Source: Pseudohongiella sp. O18 (GTDB lineage Bacteria; Pseudomonadota; Gammaproteobacteria; Pseudomonadales; Pseudohongiellaceae). From it: 64,000 bases of DNA. The translations under genes were made by a program, and so were the position numbers. The stretch is from NCBI RefSeq assembly GCF_021729085.1, contig NZ_JAJSAR010000002.1, forward strand, positions 930,001 to 994,000. The letters run 5' to 3'. The notes beneath the pieces are model-generated. The model was given only the letters and a program-made list of their open reading frames with translations, was not told where the DNA came from and did no database searches. Each line of letters opens with the position of its first letter. Positions within the stretch are counted from its first letter, which is position 1. Of the stretch, positions 25,405 through 34,817 are shown one piece after another.

Positions 25405-26703
25405 TCAGGGTACAGCATCGCTGATCAGCATCTGCAATCTGACCGGCTCCGCCCCGGAACTGTCAGCATCTGCAGCTGGCTCATCAGCTGATGTGTTCAG
25501 CTTAACAGGTTCTGAGCGCACCTGATAATCGCCGCTTTGCACATCAGCGGTTCCACCCACAGCCACAGTGGCCACCACAATGACCTCCTCTGCCGAGGAA
25601 AGGTTAAATGGGCCCACCGCATCAGTATCACTCAGGCTGACAATTGCCGGCAGATCCGCGACAGTCATCAATTTCGCTGCCAGCGGTGGACCGGGACGGC
25701 TGGTGTCCTGTGCCGACACAAACACGCGCGTCTCGCCAGGGACATCGATTTCAGGTGACAGTGCCAGGCTGATCTCAAGTTGCGGCGTGCCTGCCGTATC
25801 GACTTCACCACCTTCCTGCTGCATCAACTGAGCCTGCGCCTCGGCGATCATGGCGCGCAGGAACTGGGCATCTTCACTGCCCTGCACGGTACTTCCCAGC
25901 AGCTGCTGCCAATAGGTCAGAGCTGACTGATAATCGCCGTTAACAAATGCGTCGGCGCCAAGCAGCTGCAATACCGACGGTTCGGACGGGTTGAGACGCT
26001 GCGCGCGGGTGATGATTTCCTGCACCCGCCCGGTCATCTGCTGACCCTCCGCAACATACTGTGCCTGCGCGTATTGCCCGAGGATAACAGCCTGGTCCTG
26101 AGGATGCTCAATATTGTCTGCAGCATTTCGGAACGCCAGCGCGGCTTCATTGAACTGTCCCAGCGACACCAGGTTACGGGCCATGAAATACCAGGCCCAG
26201 CCATTACTGCGATCTTTCTCGATCACGGCACCCAGTTCAAATATCAGCTCCTGCAGGGCCTGCGGATCGTCTTGAGCCTGTCGGCTGCGCTCAAACAATT
26301 CGGCGACGCGCAGGTCATTGCCAGCTCCCCATATACCGTACAGATAAATACTGGCTGGCAGCATTGCCAAAACCATGATCACTGGGATCAGGCGCGATGG
26401 ACCAAGCCATGACAAGGGTTTGCCTGGTTTCTTTTTGCGATCAGCAGGGTTCAGGGCATCGGCACTGACGTCACTCAGCACTGTACGTGACAGCTCCGCC
26501 TCAAGCGCGTCGTACTGCGGCTTATCGATCAGCCCTTCATCAAGCTCTGCCTGCAGTTCGGCCAGGCGTTCGCGGTAAATCCTCAGGTTGGCGGCGTCGC
26601 GCTCGCGCTCACCCACTACCACACGCTTCGAGTGTCGCAGCAGCGGGAGCACCACAAATACAATCGCCAGCACAAATAGCAGGCTGCTGATTATCCAGAA
26701 CAA
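25405..26703 (-). CDS. ccmI: cytochrome c maturation protein CcmI
   Basis: CcmI holds apocytochrome c for haem attachment. The 432-residue protein has two membrane segments (about 2-22 and 105-125) with a cytoplasmic helical loop between. A periplasmic TPR part follows at about 150-290, including GWAWYFMARNLVSLGQFNEA, and then a long C-terminal domain of the Pseudomonas kind (about 300-432). It is preceded by ccmH at a 9-base gap. Confidence 0.9.
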   Translation of the reverse strand: MFWIISSLLFVLAIVFVVLPLLRHSKRVVVGERERDAANLRIYRERLAELQAELDEGLIDKPQYDALEAELSRTVLSDVSADALNPADRKKKPGKPLSWLGPSRLIPVIMVLAMLPASIYLYGIWGAGNDLRVAELFERSRQAQDDPQALQELIFELGAVIEKDRSNGWAWYFMARNLVSLGQFNEAALAFRNAADNIEHPQDQAVILGQYAQAQYVAEGQQMTGRVQEIITRAQRLNPSEPSVLQLLGADAFVNGDYQSALTYWQQLLGSTVQGSEDAQFLRAMIAEAQAQLMQQEGGEVDTAGTPQLEISLALSPEIDVPGETRVFVSAQDTSRPGPPLAAKLMTVADLPAIVSLSDTDAVGPFNLSSAEEVIVVATVAVGGTADVQSGDYQVRSEPVKLNTSADEPAADADSSGAEPVRLQMLISDAVP

Positions 26704-26712
26704 GTAGTCACC

Positions 26713-27288
26713 TCAAGATCGGTTGGTGGGGTTGTCGGCATCGGGCTGATCATTCAGCAGGCGGGACAACCGGGCTTTTTCCTCGGCGCTCAGCGTCACT
26801 GCCGTTTCGCGCTCAGTCTCATCAGTCGTCTCCGCTCTGCCGCCACTGCTGCGGGTGATGTTGCGTGCAATCCACACACCAGCCAGCAGGAACAGGATGG
26901 GACCAAACCACAGCAAAACTGTCTGCAGCGTCAATCGGGGACGATACAGAATAAAATCGCCATAGCGCTGCAGCATGAACGCTTCAATTTCTTCATCGCT
27001 CATGCCTTCCATGATCATGCGATAGATCTCGCGACGCAGATCCGCTGCAACGCCACCCGGCGAGCTGCTCAGATTGGCGTTCTGACACATCGGACAGCGA
27101 AAATCATTGGATAGCTGGCGAAATCGCTGCTCCTGCTCGGTGGTCTCGAAATCATAGACATCCACCGGCGCCTGCGCCTGAACCTCAGGACTGATGATCA
27201 TCCACACGGCGAACACGCAAGCAAGGCAGGCCAGCAGGTACTGCGGCTGCAGTCGGCGGCCCGGTATCAGGGTTGCAGAAACGCTCAT
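26713..27288 (-). CDS. ccmH: cytochrome c maturation thiol protein CcmH
   Basis: CcmH helps reduce the apocytochrome CXXCH cysteines. The 191-residue protein has a signal peptide, the redox pair in FRCPMCQNANLSSS near residue 65, and a membrane segment near 122-143, followed by a polar tail. The single ccmH plus a separate ccmI is the split arrangement of Pseudomonas, unlike the fused CcmH of E. coli. Its start overlaps the ccmG stop by four bases. Confidence 0.93.
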   Translation of the reverse strand: MSVSATLIPGRRLQPQYLLACLACVFAVWMIISPEVQAQAPVDVYDFETTEQEQRFRQLSNDFRCPMCQNANLSSSPGGVAADLRREIYRMIMEGMSDEEIEAFMLQRYGDFILYRPRLTLQTVLLWFGPILFLLAGVWIARNITRSSGGRAETTDETERETAVTLSAEEKARLSRLLNDQPDADNPTNRS

Positions 27289-27836
27289 GAGCCTGCCACC
27301 TGGTTCTCCGATTGCAACTGACGGACAACCGGCATTATCTCATCCTGCCAGGCACGGTAATCGATGGTGCCGATATGCTTGTAGCGGATGAAACCATTGG
27401 CATCCACAATAAAGGTTTCAGGTGCACCATATACACCCAGGTCAATACCATAGCGGCCAGTGTCATCAACTATATTCAGCGTGAAGGGATTGCCGTTAAT
27501 GTCCAGCCATTCACGCGCGGCATCATCGGTATCTTTGTAGTTAACGCCGATAATGGGCACGAGGTTTTGCTCACGCGCTGCCATGAAAATCGGATTTTCC
27601 TGCAGGCACGGCAGACAGTAGCTGCCCCAGATATTCAGGATAAACGGTTCATCCGGTAAATCCTCGACAGTCGCCAGTTGATCGCCAGGTTCCAGCGTGC
27701 GCAGCTCAAAGTTGGGCAACTCCCGGTCGATCAGCATGGATGGCAGCGTTCGCGAATCCAGATACAGGCCGCGCCACATGAACACCGCCAGTACTGCAAA
27801 CACAATAACGGGAAGAAACAGCTTCAGATTTTTCAT
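27285..27836 (-). CDS. ccmG: thiol:disulfide interchange protein CcmG/DsbE
   Basis: A membrane-anchored periplasmic thioredoxin of 183 residues. After one membrane helix (about 6-24) comes a thioredoxin fold with the active pair in GSYCLPCLQENP near 80 and GVYGAPETF, the cis-proline loop, near 137. It reduces CcmH or apocytochrome c. The usual tryptophan before the first cysteine is tyrosine here, a mild variant. It is two bases after ccmF. Confidence 0.92.
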   Translation of the reverse strand: MKNLKLFLPVIVFAVLAVFMWRGLYLDSRTLPSMLIDRELPNFELRTLEPGDQLATVEDLPDEPFILNIWGSYCLPCLQENPIFMAAREQNLVPIIGVNYKDTDDAAREWLDINGNPFTLNIVDDTGRYGIDLGVYGAPETFIVDANGFIRYKHIGTIDYRAWQDEIMPVVRQLQSENQVAGS

Positions 27837-27838
27837 GA

Positions 27839-29836
27839 TCAGTGCTCTCCTGCCAGCCTGGCTTCAGCCGGCTGCTCATCAGCGCTGGCCTGCTTGCTGA
27901 CCTTGTAGCGTCGATAACGTTTATCAGTTACCGCAAGAATGCCACCAAAGGCGATGAAGATGGTTCCCAGCCAGATCCAGCGCACAAAGGGTTTGACGTA
28001 CAGGGTCATCGACCAGGCACCATTGTCTCGCGGGTCACCCAGCGTCACGAACAGATCGCGCAGGAAGCGACCATCAATACCCATGTGGGTCGCGGGTGTA
28101 TTGCTGGCTGTGTAGAGCTGCTTCTGCGGATGCAGCGTACGCAGGAACTCGCCGTCACGCAGCACCCGGATCGTGCCCTCATCAGCTATATAGTTGGGCC
28201 CCTGCACTGGCCGCGTACCTTCAAACACAAAAGTGTAACGCCCCAGGTCTGCCTGTTGCCCGGCCTGCAGCAACACACTGCGTTCAATGCTGTAGATACT
28301 GGTCAGGCAGGCGCCGGCCATGGTCATGACAAATCCAAAATGTGCCAGCTGCATGCCCCAGTAACTGACCGGCAGACTCTTGAGCCCCGCCATCAGCGAC
28401 GGTTTGTTGGCCACTTTGCCGGCCACATCACGCAGCATCGAGAACATGATCCATAGCGCCAGAACACACACACCAATAGTGCCAAGTGGTACAGACATGG
28501 TCAGCAGCACCGGTATCGCCACACCCAGCACTACCGCAGCAATGGCCACGCGTGTCAGCTGTTGCCGCAGATACTCACGTGAAGTGCGCTTCCAGCGCGC
28601 CACCGGACCGATGCCAAGAAGTACAACCAGAATGCCCATCAGGGGTACAAAAATGGTATTGAAGTACGGCGGACCCACCGATATCAGGTCTCCACCGGAA
28701 ACCGCCTGGTACACCATGGGATACAGGGTACCGAGCAGGATTGCGGCACTCGCCACGACCAGGATAAGGTTGTTGGCCAGCAGGAAAACTTCTCGAGACC
28801 AGTTGCCGAATCCGAACTCACTTTTGAGAATGGGCGCACGGATGGCATACAGCAGCAGCGACCCGCCGACGATCAGACCCAGAAAACCGAGGATATATAC
28901 GCCGCGCGTCGGATCCGTTGCAAACGCGTGGACCGAGGTCAGCAGACCCGAACGCGTGATAAAGGTACCCAGCAGACTGGAGGCAAAGGCCATGATGGCC
29001 AGTAGCACGGTCCAGCTCTTGAACACGCCACGCTTTTCTGTTGCCGCCAGCGAGTGAATCATTGCCGCACCGAGCAACCAGGTGATCAGCGGCGGATTCT
29101 CTACCGGGTCCCAGGCCCACCATCCACCCCAGCCCAGCTCGTAATAGGCCCACCAGGAGCCCAGTGACAGCCCCAGCGTAAGAATCGCCCAGGCAGCATT
29201 GGCCCAGGGCCGGCACCATCGCGCCCAGGCCGCATCCAGACGCCCGCTGAGCAGTGCGGCGACGGCAAAGGCAAACACCACAGAAAAGCCAACATACCCC
29301 ATGTACAGCGACGGCGGATGCACGATAAAAGCAAAATCCTGCAGCGCCGCATTCAGGTCAGCACCGTCTGCCGGTGGCAGCGGCAGGACACGATCAAAGG
29401 GGTTTGATGTCGCCAGCATGAACAGCGTGTAACCCACGCAGATCAGACCCATGACACCGAGCACACGGGCGATGAATTCCTCGGGCACAGATTTGCTGAA
29501 AATGGCCACTGCCAGCATCCAGCCCCCCAGCATCCAGGTCCAGAACAGGAAGGAGCCTTCGTGACCACCCCACACTGCCGTTATCTTGTACTGCAAAGGC
29601 AGATTGGTGTTGGAATGGTTGGCAACAAACTGCACGGAAAAATCGTCGGTGACAAAGCTGTAGCCCAGAATCACCAGACTGATGCTCAGAAAAACAAAAA
29701 CACCAGCCGTCAAAGGACGTGCCAGCGACATCCACAGCGTGTTGTCACGAGCGGCACCGATTATTGGCAATGTGCCCAGCACAATGCTCAGGCAGAAGGC
29801 CAGGATCAGCGCAAAATTACCAAGTTCCGGAATCAT
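27839..29836 (-). CDS. ccmF: cytochrome c haem lyase subunit CcmF
   Basis: CcmF is the large membrane subunit that attaches haem to apocytochrome c. The 665-residue protein has about 14-15 membrane segments, the tryptophan-rich haem loop GWGGWWAWDPVEN near residue 230 and the conserved EKRGVFKSWTVLLA. The residues after WDPVEN read PPLITW rather than ASFMPW, so the loop differs a little from E. coli. Start and the ccmE stop share one base (TGATG). Confidence 0.95.
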   Translation of the reverse strand: MIPELGNFALILAFCLSIVLGTLPIIGAARDNTLWMSLARPLTAGVFVFLSISLVILGYSFVTDDFSVQFVANHSNTNLPLQYKITAVWGGHEGSFLFWTWMLGGWMLAVAIFSKSVPEEFIARVLGVMGLICVGYTLFMLATSNPFDRVLPLPPADGADLNAALQDFAFIVHPPSLYMGYVGFSVVFAFAVAALLSGRLDAAWARWCRPWANAAWAILTLGLSLGSWWAYYELGWGGWWAWDPVENPPLITWLLGAAMIHSLAATEKRGVFKSWTVLLAIMAFASSLLGTFITRSGLLTSVHAFATDPTRGVYILGFLGLIVGGSLLLYAIRAPILKSEFGFGNWSREVFLLANNLILVVASAAILLGTLYPMVYQAVSGGDLISVGPPYFNTIFVPLMGILVVLLGIGPVARWKRTSREYLRQQLTRVAIAAVVLGVAIPVLLTMSVPLGTIGVCVLALWIMFSMLRDVAGKVANKPSLMAGLKSLPVSYWGMQLAHFGFVMTMAGACLTSIYSIERSVLLQAGQQADLGRYTFVFEGTRPVQGPNYIADEGTIRVLRDGEFLRTLHPQKQLYTASNTPATHMGIDGRFLRDLFVTLGDPRDNGAWSMTLYVKPFVRWIWLGTIFIAFGGILAVTDKRYRRYKVSKQASADEQPAEARLAGEH

Positions 29837-30291
29837 CAGGTGCCTCCCTGCGTCATGCTGCGCTGCAGCTCGGCAGCATCCATGGCGGCTTTGACCTCGG
29901 GACTCATATAGTTTTCATCGTGCTTGGCAAGGACCCGCGATGCTATGAATGTGCCATCTGCTCCCATAGCTCCTTCCACCACAATGCCCTGCCCTTCGCG
30001 GAACAGGTCGGGCAGTATGCCGCTGTAATAAATATCGACGTCATGGCTGTAATCAGTGGCAATAAAACGCACCTGCAGGTCCTGCTGATTGTGCTCGACA
30101 GAACCTTCCTTGACCATGCCACCAACGCGGATTCGCTGACCTGGTGTCACTTCTCCGGCAGCCACCTGTGACGGTGTAAAAAACAGATCAATATTGCTGC
30201 TGAGTGCATACAGCGACAGGCCAATGGCAACACTCAAACCTGTGGCAATAAACAGAATAATACCCAGCTTCTTTCTGCGATGCGGTTTCAT
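29836..30291 (-). CDS. ccmE: cytochrome c maturation haem chaperone CcmE
   Basis: CcmE carries haem covalently to CcmF. The 151-residue protein has a single N-terminal membrane helix (about 9-30), a beta-barrel OB domain and the haem-binding HDENY motif with His124. It overlaps ccmD by four bases. Confidence 0.96.
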   Translation of the reverse strand: MKPHRRKKLGIILFIATGLSVAIGLSLYALSSNIDLFFTPSQVAAGEVTPGQRIRVGGMVKEGSVEHNQQDLQVRFIATDYSHDVDIYYSGILPDLFREGQGIVVEGAMGADGTFIASRVLAKHDENYMSPEVKAAMDAAELQRSMTQGGT

Positions 30292-30539
30292 GACTGGCTC
30301 CCATTGTCCGGGCCAGCGTGGCCCGCCCCTGATGACGTCGACCGGGCCCGCGCTGCCAGCTCGGCATCACGGTTGGCCCGGCGTTTCTGTTCCTGAACAA
30401 ACTGTTTGCGCTGCAGGCGCGGCTGCAGCAGGTTGTAACTGATGAAGATGGCAAACAACAGGTAGACAATCCACACGTGAAAGGTGTAATTGCCCATCTG
30501 GAGAAACTCACCCAGGCTTGAAAACTGCAGTGTCGGCAT
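30288..30539 (-). CDS. ccmD: cytochrome c maturation protein CcmD
   Basis: A small membrane protein that helps release CcmE with haem from CcmABC. From the ATG at 30539 it is 83 residues with one membrane helix at about 22-40 (VWIVYLLFAIFISYNLLQP) and a long charged tail. An earlier in-frame start would run into ccmC and is not likely. Confidence 0.88.
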   Translation of the reverse strand: MPTLQFSSLGEFLQMGNYTFHVWIVYLLFAIFISYNLLQPRLQRKQFVQEQKRRANRDAELAARARSTSSGAGHAGPDNGSQS

Positions 30540-30550
30540 GATCGCTCCCC

Positions 30551-31291
30551 TCAGGCCCTGGCCACCAGATCTTTCACCCATTGCGACCGGCGTTCGCGAA
30601 CCAGAATTTCATTCCGGGTGCGCAGAATCAGGGTAATGACAAAAAATACGTAAACGGCGCAAATCATGATGACCAGTGGCACCCACACTTCCGGCGGATT
30701 GGGTGATACAGGATCCATGGAGTAGTCGCTGGAGGGCTGGTGCAGTGTATTCCACCACTCCACGGAGTACTTGATAATTGGCACGTTGATGGCACCCACT
30801 ATAGACAGTACTGCGCAGGCTTTGGCAGCGTTGTCAGGGCTTTCAATCGCCGAGCGCAGAGCCACTACGCCAATAAACAGGAAAAACTGGATCAGCATGG
30901 AGGTCAGTCGTGCATCCCAGGCCCACCAGGTACCCCAGATCGGCTCACCCCAGATCGCGCCGGTAGCCAGCGCCAGGCCGGTAAACCACAGGCCTATGGG
31001 TGCCGCACATTTGGCAACCATATCTGCCAGTTTCATCTTCCAGACCAGGGTAATAGTGCCCGCTACGGCCATCAGCGGAAATGCCGCCAGTGAAATACTC
31101 GCCACAGGTACGTGAACGTACATGATGCGGATGGTTTGCCCCTGCTGATAATCCTCAGGGACGAACAATAAGGCCCAGGTCAGTCCAATCACGCCCAGTA
31201 ATACCATCGCTGCGTACAGCCAGGGCAACCACTTGCCGGACAGTTCATAAAACCAACGCGGCGACCCCAATTTAGAAAACCACAGCCACAT
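30551..31291 (-). CDS. ccmC: haem exporter protein CcmC
   Basis: CcmC loads haem onto CcmE. The 246-residue protein has six membrane segments and the tryptophan-rich signature WGTWWAWDARLTS near residue 125, with conserved histidines in VHVPVAS and WNTLHQPSS. A 107-base gap with three small hairpins separates it from ccmB, the only real break in the ccm run. Confidence 0.95.
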   Translation of the reverse strand: MWLWFSKLGSPRWFYELSGKWLPWLYAAMVLLGVIGLTWALLFVPEDYQQGQTIRIMYVHVPVASISLAAFPLMAVAGTITLVWKMKLADMVAKCAAPIGLWFTGLALATGAIWGEPIWGTWWAWDARLTSMLIQFFLFIGVVALRSAIESPDNAAKACAVLSIVGAINVPIIKYSVEWWNTLHQPSSDYSMDPVSPNPPEVWVPLVIMICAVYVFFVITLILRTRNEILVRERRSQWVKDLVARA

Positions 31292-31398
31292 GACCGGCTC
31301 ACCCTACCCCAAGCTATTGATAAGTGGACTATAACATGGGCATTCTAACGCCCCTGTTACGCTTTGTAACGCTCTATCGGCGTTATCATTCAGATCGA

Positions 31399-32109
31399 TT
31401 AATTCACGCTGATCCGCAGTGCGGCGGCTGATGCCAGTGGCGCCATTGTCAACGTCAGCGCCAGTATGGCGCCCAGCAAGGCGAAATGAGTGCCGACTGG
31501 CAGGCCAAACATAATGTCGCTCACCGCTTTGGCGCCGATTATAAGCACGGGCATGGACAGTGGTAAAACGATTACGGCCAGAATCAGCCCACGACTGCCC
31601 AGTCCCACTGTCAGTGCCACGCCGATCGATCCGATCAGACTCAGTACTGGTGTGCCAATCAGAAGGCTCAACACCAGCGTGACATAGGCTTCTTGCGGCA
31701 GGTACAGCATATAAGCCAGCAACGGCGACAGCAGCACAACCGGCAATCCCGCGATCAGCCAGTGGGCAATATTCTTGGCCAGCACCAGAAAAAACAGCGG
31801 CTGGGGTGACAGCAACAGCTGCTCCAGCGAACCGTCTTCGTAATCTGCACGATAGAGATTGTCCAGTGACAGCATGGACGCCAGTAGCGCTGAGACCCAG
31901 ACTACACCTGCCGAGATGCGGGCCAGCTCCACCGGATCCGAACTGACCCCAAGCGGGAACAGGGTCACAACAATTAGAAAAAACATGATGGGATTGAGCA
32001 GGTCGTTGCGACGCTTGAAAGCCACCAGCAAATCTCGCTTCAGCGTAGCGACAAACGCTGCACTGGTGCTGACAGTCACCGCAGATGATGTGGAGGTCGG
32101 CTGCGTCAT
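31399..32109 (-). CDS. ccmB: haem exporter membrane protein CcmB
   Basis: CcmB is the membrane partner of the CcmA ATPase. The 236-residue protein has about six membrane segments and family patterns near the start (FKRRNDLLNPIMFFLIV) and LYRADYEDGSLEQLLLSPQP. It overlaps the end of ccmA by four bases. Confidence 0.95.
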   Translation of the reverse strand: MTQPTSTSSAVTVSTSAAFVATLKRDLLVAFKRRNDLLNPIMFFLIVVTLFPLGVSSDPVELARISAGVVWVSALLASMLSLDNLYRADYEDGSLEQLLLSPQPLFFLVLAKNIAHWLIAGLPVVLLSPLLAYMLYLPQEAYVTLVLSLLIGTPVLSLIGSIGVALTVGLGSRGLILAVIVLPLSMPVLIIGAKAVSDIMFGLPVGTHFALLGAILALTLTMAPLASAAALRISVN

Positions 32110-32837
32110 GAGGCAGGCACCACCGTGCGTTCCGAGGGATTGTCGAGATTGACTCGGTGCAGTTCGCAGGGCACATCCAGGCGGTGGTGGGTTGTCACCA
32201 GCACCGCCCCACCCTTGCCCACATGCTCGGCCAGCAGCAACTCAAGGTCGCGGACACCGTAGACATCAAGCGTGGTAAAGGGTTCGTCGAGAATCCACAA
32301 GGCAGCCGGACTGATCAGCAACCGGGCCAGCGAAACCCGCTGGGTCTGCCCTGCGGACAGATTGCGACAGGGAATATCTTCGTAGGCTCGCAGGCCTACA
32401 CGCGCCAGGGCCGCTTCGATTCGATCGTCTTCTACTGGACTATGTAGTGAGGCACTCCAACGCAGATTCTCGCGCGGTGTCAGGATTCGGTTTACGCCCA
32501 CTCGGTGCCCGATATAGAGCAGTGATGCCAGAAAGGTCTCACGCTGCTCTTCAACCGGCTGACCGCGCCACAGAATCTCGCCTTCGTAACTATCGTTCAG
32601 GCCGCACAGGATTCGCAGCAGCGTAGTTTTACCGCTGCCATTGCTGCCCAGCACCTGCACCAGCTGACCGGCATGAATATCGAGCTGAAAATCACTGAAA
32701 AGCACGCGCTCATCTCGTTCACAGAACAGCGAGCGGGCCTGAAGCAAGGGGACGCCGCCGGACTGCTCACGCGCAAAGGTCGCGGATCCAGGCGCAGCGG
32801 AGACGGGAGATTCTGAAGAAGAAGTCGGCAGGCTCAT
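32106..32837 (-). CDS. ccmA: cytochrome c biogenesis ATP-binding protein CcmA
   Basis: An ABC ATPase of about 243 residues that powers release of haem-loaded CcmE. The Walker A motif is GSNGSGKTT near residue 70, the signature NLSAGQTQRVSLARLL near 160, and Walker B LWILDEPF near 180. The start may be the ATG at 32837 or one three codons before; the first 30 residues are a low-complexity Ser/Pro stretch not usual for CcmA. It begins the ccm run 36 bases after the DUF2802 gene. Confidence 0.94.
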   Translation of the reverse strand: MSLPTSSSESPVSAAPGSATFAREQSGGVPLLQARSLFCERDERVLFSDFQLDIHAGQLVQVLGSNGSGKTTLLRILCGLNDSYEGEILWRGQPVEEQRETFLASLLYIGHRVGVNRILTPRENLRWSASLHSPVEDDRIEAALARVGLRAYEDIPCRNLSAGQTQRVSLARLLISPAALWILDEPFTTLDVYGVRDLELLLAEHVGKGGAVLVTTHHRLDVPCELHRVNLDNPSERTVVPAS

Positions 32838-32873
32838 CCCTGCCATTATAAACGCTTTGCAGGACGCTTGTCT

Positions 32874-33272
32874 TTAAGACACGCGTCCGACACCACGCGC
32901 GGCCATCAGTGAAACCAGTTTGGCTTCGGCCTCTGAAAGCCCACAGGACTTGACCAGATCTTCCGGCGCCGCGCCCATCTGGATCAGTTTGCTCGCCTGG
33001 GCATAGGTCAGACTGCCGCTGTCCTTGTTTTCCAGGTCTTGTTGACGACGCTGGGTCTGGCCCAGCCGTTGATCAACGGCCGCCAGCGCCTTGCCCAGCG
33101 TGAGAATCGTTTTGTTGCTCTCGCGCTGCAGTGCCTCCTGCTTTTTGCGGCTTTCCAGCAGTGCCTGCTCCAGACCGCGGATACGGCGCAGATTGGCCCA
33201 TTGCATCCCCATGACCACCAGCATCAGCAGCGCGGAGACAGCGGTCAGTGCAGCAAGTACGATTAATGTCAT
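32874..33272 (-). CDS. DUF2802 membrane-anchored coiled-coil protein
   Basis: A 132-residue protein of unknown function with one N-terminal membrane helix (about 5-26) and a charged coiled coil (about 30-85). A short C-terminal helical part contains YAQASKLIQMGAAPEDLVKSCGLSEAEA and looks like a helix-turn-helix. In Pseudomonas the same family follows cheW at the end of the flagellar cluster. It starts 13 bases after cheW, so it probably shares its transcript. Confidence 0.85.
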   Translation of the reverse strand: MTLIVLAALTAVSALLMLVVMGMQWANLRRIRGLEQALLESRKKQEALQRESNKTILTLGKALAAVDQRLGQTQRRQQDLENKDSGSLTYAQASKLIQMGAAPEDLVKSCGLSEAEAKLVSLMAARGVGRVS

Positions 33273-33285
33273 CGTGTTTTCCTGG

Positions 33286-33759
33286 TTAGTTGTCCAGCTC
33301 GGCCAGTTCTTCTTCCGTCAACAGCTTGTCCAGCTCGACCAGAATCAGAAGCTGATCTTCGCGATGGCAGACACCGGTGATGAATCGGGCTGTTTCGTCT
33401 TTATTGACCTGCGGGGCAGTTTCGATTTCCGACCCGCGCAGGTAAACGACTTCCGCCACACTATCAACAACAATACCAAGCACGTGTTTGCCAATTTCCA
33501 GAATCACAATACGTGTGTTGTCATCTGGCTCACGATCATGCAGACCAAAACGGCGGCGCGTGTTGATCACAGAGATGACAGTGCCACGGATATTGATGAT
33601 GCCCATGACATAGTCGGGGGCACCCGGAACCGGGGCAATATCCTGAAACTTCAGCACTTCTTTGACGACCATGACATTGACGCCATAGGTCTCGTTTTCC
33701 AGGTTGAATGTCACCCACTGCAGGACCTGATCGTCCAGTTTTTTAGTTGCCTCTGCCAT
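33286..33759 (-). CDS. cheW: chemotaxis adaptor CheW
   Basis: CheW couples receptors to the CheA kinase. A 157-residue CheW domain with VTFNLENETYGVNVMVVKEV at the start, GAPDYVMGIINIRG near 60 and IVVDSVAEVV near 105. It lies at the end of the chemotaxis cluster, after a 149-base gap that includes an AGTGCC/GGCACT hairpin with a T-rich loop. Confidence 0.95.
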   Translation of the reverse strand: MAEATKKLDDQVLQWVTFNLENETYGVNVMVVKEVLKFQDIAPVPGAPDYVMGIINIRGTVISVINTRRRFGLHDREPDDNTRIVILEIGKHVLGIVVDSVAEVVYLRGSEIETAPQVNKDETARFITGVCHREDQLLILVELDKLLTEEELAELDN

Positions 33760-33908
33760 ATCTACCTCTATCCAGGCGTCAAATTTTTAGCGGCCACACA
33801 GCGGAATTGTACGTCTGAGGTCAATTTCCTGCCGATCAGCTGGGCCTTTGCCGGCATGAGTGCCAAAAAACGGCACTGATACCGATGAGCATGCAGTTTT
33901 TGTACCAA

Positions 33909-34817
33909 TTAGCTCTTGTTCTTGTCCAAGCCGCGATCGGCAGATGCCAGCATTGAACTCAGCACTTCCACATCCAGCAGGCTGCACAGACGATCAAGCA
34001 GTGTTCCCGCCAGCCAGGGCCGACTGCTGCCGCCCTCACGCCAGCGCAGCTGCGATGGCTCAAGGCGTACTGACTCTTCAGCGTGACTGACGGCAAGACC
34101 CCAGAGCGAATCGCCGAGCACAATCACAGACTGGTAGTCCTGCCAGTGCTTGCGATCAGCGGGGCAACGCTCCGGCATTAACAGATCAGCAGTATCAATC
34201 ACCCGAATGTTTTTCCCATTCCAGCGCAGAAGCCCCATAAACCAGCTTGCCTGACCGGCAACCGGCTGAATTTTGCCGTCTTCAATCGGACAAATGCCGC
34301 CCAGATCGTGCAGTGGGACCGCCATGTCCATCTCCAGGACACTAAACAGCAGACTGGCGAAGGGTTTGTTTGCCCATTCCGGCGCCTGGCGAAGCCCCCG
34401 AACCTGCTGGGCCGCTTCGGCGATTTCCAGCGTATTAAGCTGAGTCTCGGCATCCACATCAGCCTTTTTGGCGGCGATGGGCTCTTGGTCAGATTCTTTT
34501 TCCGCTGCTTTTCCCGCGACCCGCTGTTCAGTTTTTTCCTCCGCTGCAACTGCCACTGCGGAGGTAGCCTGCAGGGCCGGCTCTTCGACAGGCTCTTCAA
34601 GCGCCGGCTCAGCCACAAATTCCTGTTCGACAACTGGCGGGACGACGGCTTCCTCGTCAGCAAGGGCTATGTCGGGATCAGCGAATGTTGGTATGCGTCG
34701 GGATTGTGCAGGCACGGCCCGAACCGACGGCATGAAATCCTGCGTGACATCTCTCAGCAATGCGTCAAGGTAGTCCTGAACAACATCCACTTTTGCAGCC
34801 GTCCTGATCTCACGCAT
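33909..34817 (-). CDS. parP: CheW-domain protein of the ParP type
   Basis: A 302-residue protein with a long acidic, Ala/Glu-rich N-terminal half (about 15-150) and a CheW-like domain in its C-terminal half (about 155-295; FSVLEMDMAVPLHDLGGI, RVIDTADLL). In Vibrio the ParP protein uses such a domain to hold chemotaxis arrays at the cell pole with the ATPase ParC and CheA. The gene overlaps the ParC-like gene by 8 bases. The assignment is by architecture and neighbours. Confidence 0.75.
   Translation of the reverse strand: MREIRTAAKVDVVQDYLDALLRDVTQDFMPSVRAVPAQSRRIPTFADPDIALADEEAVVPPVVEQEFVAEPALEEPVEEPALQATSAVAVAAEEKTEQRVAGKAAEKESDQEPIAAKKADVDAETQLNTLEIAEAAQQVRGLRQAPEWANKPFASLLFSVLEMDMAVPLHDLGGICPIEDGKIQPVAGQASWFMGLLRWNGKNIRVIDTADLLMPERCPADRKHWQDYQSVIVLGDSLWGLAVSHAEESVRLEPSQLRWREGGSSRPWLAGTLLDRLCSLLDVEVLSSMLASADRGLDKNKS

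Noticed and set aside
33855-33880. A terminator between the ParP-like gene and cheW
   Set aside because: The AGTGCC/GGCACT hairpin has its T run inside the loop and none after the stem.
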